A stretch of 7,037 bases of DNA, taken from an uncultured Clostridia bacterium. Lineage in GTDB: Bacteria; Bacillota; Clostridia; Oscillospirales; Ruminococcaceae. The stretch is from the NCBI GenBank assembly GCA_947385505.1, contig CANDLP010000121.1:1-7037 (forward strand), written 5' to 3'. Positions 5,489 through 7,037 of the stretch are shown piece after piece. A program made the position numbers and the translations under genes. The notes under the pieces were generated by a model. It was not told the DNA's origin. It worked only from the letters and a program-made list of their open reading frames with translations, and did no database searches. Numbering within the stretch: the first letter of the stretch is position 1; each line of letters starts with the position of its first letter.

Positions 5489-5504
5489 AAATGGTTATTA
5501 GTAT
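5489..5504. repeat. Right terminal inverted repeat
   Basis: AAATGGTTATTAGTAT is the exact reverse complement of 5208-5223. A near copy, AAATGGTTATTA, also occurs at 5383-5394 at the end of cloverleaf 2, marking a possible internal element boundary. Confidence 0.8.
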
Positions 5505-5538
5505 TATTATTCATGCTTCCATAATGTATTAGGATTTT

Positions 5539-5582
5539 TCAGGCAGTCATAAAACGACTGTCTCGACGCCTTTAACGCCTGA
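5539..5582 (-). terminator. Imperfect stem-loop after smc, possible weak terminator
   Basis: AGGCAGTC (5541-5548) pairs with GACTGTCT (5556-5563) with one G-T wobble, around a seven-base loop. Alternatively TCAGGC (5539-5544) pairs with GCCTGA (5577-5582) to form a longer closed structure. Read on the minus strand it begins 14 bases after the smc stop codon, where a terminator would be expected, but the tail is GAAAAATCC rather than a U run, so intrinsic termination is doubtful. Confidence 0.35.
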
Positions 5583-5596
5583 CATTAGAATGATTA

Positions 5597-7037
5597 TTAC
5601 TCCAGCTCCAAATCCAAATCATCAATAATCTCCTGCCGCATCAATCTTGAAACCCCCTTCTCCTGCATAAACACACCGTAAAGCACGTCGCACCCTTCGA
5701 TCGTGCCGCGCCTGTGAGTGATTACCATAAGCTGAGTGCTTCCGGAAAATCTTTTAAGATAGGTTATGTATTTTACTACGTTTACTTCGTCCAAAGCCGC
5801 GTCTACCTCGTCAAGCATACAAAACGGCGTGGGACGGTGAAGGAGTATGGCAAAATAAATGGTGATGGCAACCATTGTCTGTTCGCCGCCGGAAAGGGAA
5901 ATAAGGTTTTTTATCAGTTTTCCCGGAGGCGCCGCAAAAATTTCTATTCCGCTGTTTAAAACATCCTCCGGATCGGTCAGCTCAAGGTGGGCGCTTCCGC
6001 CGCCGAACACCTCGGTGAAAATGCGCTTGAAATGATTGTTTATACTGTTAAAGCCTTCCAAAAAGCGGGCTTTTATCTCCGCCGTAAGGTTTTCTATAAG
6101 CTTTTCCAGCTCACGCTTCGATTTCTCCACATCGTCAAGCTGGCTCTTAAGCTCTTTGTAACGGGCGGAAACCTCATCGTATTCTTCTATGGAAGCAAGA
6201 TTCACGTTTCCCAGCGCCGATATCCTGCGCCTCAACTCCGCCAGCTGTCCTCTGGCAAATTTTATGTCATCGGGAATCTCCGCCTGGCTCTCCGCCTCAC
6301 TGGGGGCAAGCTCGTAGCGTTCCCAAAGGGATGACTTTATTCTGTCCCGCTCCTTTTCCGCGGAGTTTTTTCTTTCCTCCGCTACGGCGAGGGCGTTGGA
6401 AAACTTTTCCTTAGCCTCTATCTTTTCCCTTATCTCCCTGTTGATTTCTGTAATCCTCTTATCCAGAGCAGTCATTTGGGCTATAAGTTCAGCCGCTTGA
6501 TCGTTTCCGCCGTCCGCTTCGGTTTTTAAGCTTTCGGCGCGTCTGACCTTCTCTTCTATTTCAAGCTGTATTCTCTCGATTTTATTTTCCTGCTCCTCAA
6601 TTTCCAGCTGAAGCCCCGTACCGCCCTGTTCAAATTGCTTTAAGCTTTCGAGGGCGTCCGCCTTTTGTCCCTCTATACGTTCAATATCCTTTTTTACGGA
6701 CAGGTTTTCCATGCCCAGTTCGGTTATCAGATCGCCTAATTTGTTTCTTGCCTCAAGCCGAGCTTTAATGCCTTCGTCGGCTTTTTCTATTTCCCTTGAA
6801 ATTTGTTCTATATTTGTTTCGCATTCGGCAAGCTGTTTTTGACAGTCCTCAATAACCGAAGCGTATTTTTTTATGTCGCTCTCGCTTCCCGCCGCCGCTT
6901 CCTCGGCGCTTTCCTGCTGCTGTTCAAGCTGGGCTATAAGCTCCTTTAAACCGCTCAGCTCGGCAATAATGCCCGCTTCTTCGGCTGTGCACAGGGAAAG
7001 CTGTTCCTTAAAGCCCTCCATTTCAATGGACATCTTG
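5597..7037 (-). CDS. smc: Chromosome segregation protein SMC, C-terminal part (5' end outside the window)
   Basis: About 479 codons of an open frame that runs off the right edge; bacterial SMC has about 1190 residues, so this is roughly the last 40%. The ATG at 7033 is internal, not a start, because the frame continues through the last bases. The first half (about 6200-7037) is a Glu/Lys/Leu-rich coiled-coil arm. Then comes the LGNVNLAS segment and the C-terminal ATPase head: signature motif SGGE (5882-5893) in LSGGEQTMVA, Walker B CMLDEVDAALDE (Asp at 5810-5812, catalytic Glu at 5807-5809) and the H-loop His (5714-5716) in VITHRRGT. SMC dimers with ScpA and ScpB load on DNA and compact and segregate the chromosome. 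In many Firmicutes ftsY follows smc; here a repeat element and a phosphatase gene follow instead. The stop is TAA at 5597-5599. Confidence 0.97.
   Translation of the reverse strand, partial: KMSIEMEGFKEQLSLCTAEEAGIIAELSGLKELIAQLEQQQESAEEAAAGSESDIKKYASVIEDCQKQLAECETNIEQISREIEKADEGIKARLEARNKLGDLITELGMENLSVKKDIERIEGQKADALESLKQFEQGGTGLQLEIEEQENKIERIQLEIEEKVRRAESLKTEADGGNDQAAELIAQMTALDKRITEINREIREKIEAKEKFSNALAVAEERKNSAEKERDRIKSSLWERYELAPSEAESQAEIPDDIKFARGQLAELRRRISALGNVNLASIEEYDEVSARYKELKSQLDDVEKSKRELEKLIENLTAEIKARFLEGFNSINNHFKRIFTEVFGGGSAHLELTDPEDVLNSGIEIFAAPPGKLIKNLISLSGGEQTMVAITIYFAILLHRPTPFCMLDEVDAALDEVNVVKYITYLKRFSGSTQLMVITHRRGTIEGCDVLYGVFMQEKGVSRLMRQEIIDDLDLELE

Larger units (their letters stand above)
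5208..5504. mobile_element. MITE-like non-coding element, 297 bp with 16-bp terminal inverted repeats
   Basis: The ends ATACTAATAACCATTT (5208-5223) and AAATGGTTATTAGTAT (5489-5504) are perfect inverted repeats. No reading frame inside looks real, so any mobility would have to be driven from elsewhere. TTA flanks both sides if the ends are set at 5209 and 5503 (TTA at 5206-5208 and 5504-5506), a possible target duplication, although the right flank is a run of TTA and therefore ambiguous. Four internal modules begin with variants of ATACNAAT (5208, 5302, 5394, 5454), the last two slightly diverged, suggesting growth by duplication or nested insertion. It sits between the smc 3' end and the phosphatase 5' region. 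Confidence 0.7.

Noticed and set aside
5208..5504. CRISPR array
   Set aside because: The repeats are inverted, of different lengths and unevenly spaced, with no constant direct repeat and spacer pattern and no cas genes.
5208..5504. Retron-type structured RNA
   Set aside because: No reverse transcriptase gene in the window and no recognisable msr/msd organisation.
5846..5905. SMC signature LSGGEQTMVA as an abnormal variant of the common LSGGEKALTA
   Set aside because: From memory, similar GGEQ forms occur in clostridial SMC proteins, and the catalytic motifs are all present.
5987..6334. 115-residue plus-strand open frame inside smc
   Set aside because: Shadow of the SMC head and coil on the other strand.

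Overview
The window looks like chromosomal DNA of a low-to-mid GC Gram-positive anaerobe of the class Clostridia, perhaps an Oscillospiraceae/Ruminococcaceae relative. The basis is the Shine-Dalgarno-led genes, a Firmicutes-type SMC with a clostridial-looking signature motif, and a TetM-like GTPase fused to a YacP/Rae1-type NYN nuclease, an architecture I associate with Clostridia. The assignment is from memory of these families; no search was run.

Region 1 (1-2927, plus strand) is a tightly packed pair: a small acidic protein with one C-terminal membrane helix (3-335; its true start may lie before the window), then three bases later a large EF-G/TetM-class GTPase with a C-terminal NYN endonuclease domain (339-2927). 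B. subtilis Rae1 (YacP) cuts mRNA in the ribosomal A site, and TetM/EF-G proteins dock there. The fusion therefore suggests a ribosome-directed mRNA-cleaving or rescue factor rather than a tetracycline resistance gene. The domain IV loop that matters in TetM is not conserved.

Region 2 (2928-4644, plus strand) has a likely promoter and a three-part protein: a Cof-type HAD phosphatase, a Lys/Ala-rich linker, then a domain resembling PD-(D/E)XK nucleases and a C-terminal winged-helix-like segment. Its start is better placed at the ATG at 3004 than at the upstream TTG at 2998. It converges with, and overlaps by 7 bases, a minus-strand low-molecular-weight protein tyrosine phosphatase gene (4638-5093).

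Region 3 (5094-5596) has no gene but is densely structured. A roughly 96-bp long hairpin (5108-5203) abuts the phosphatase ribosome binding site. Next to it is a 297-bp MITE-like element (5208-5504) with perfect 16-bp terminal inverted repeats. Inside the element are two tandem cloverleafs in which every base is in a stem or a hairpin loop, plus two larger related hairpins. A candidate minus-strand promoter for the phosphatase straddles the element boundary, so the insertion may have supplied its -35 box.

Region 4 (5597-7037, minus strand) is the C-terminal 40% or so of SMC (coiled-coil arm and ATPase head). It runs off the right edge and is followed downstream by an imperfect stem-loop without a clear U tract.
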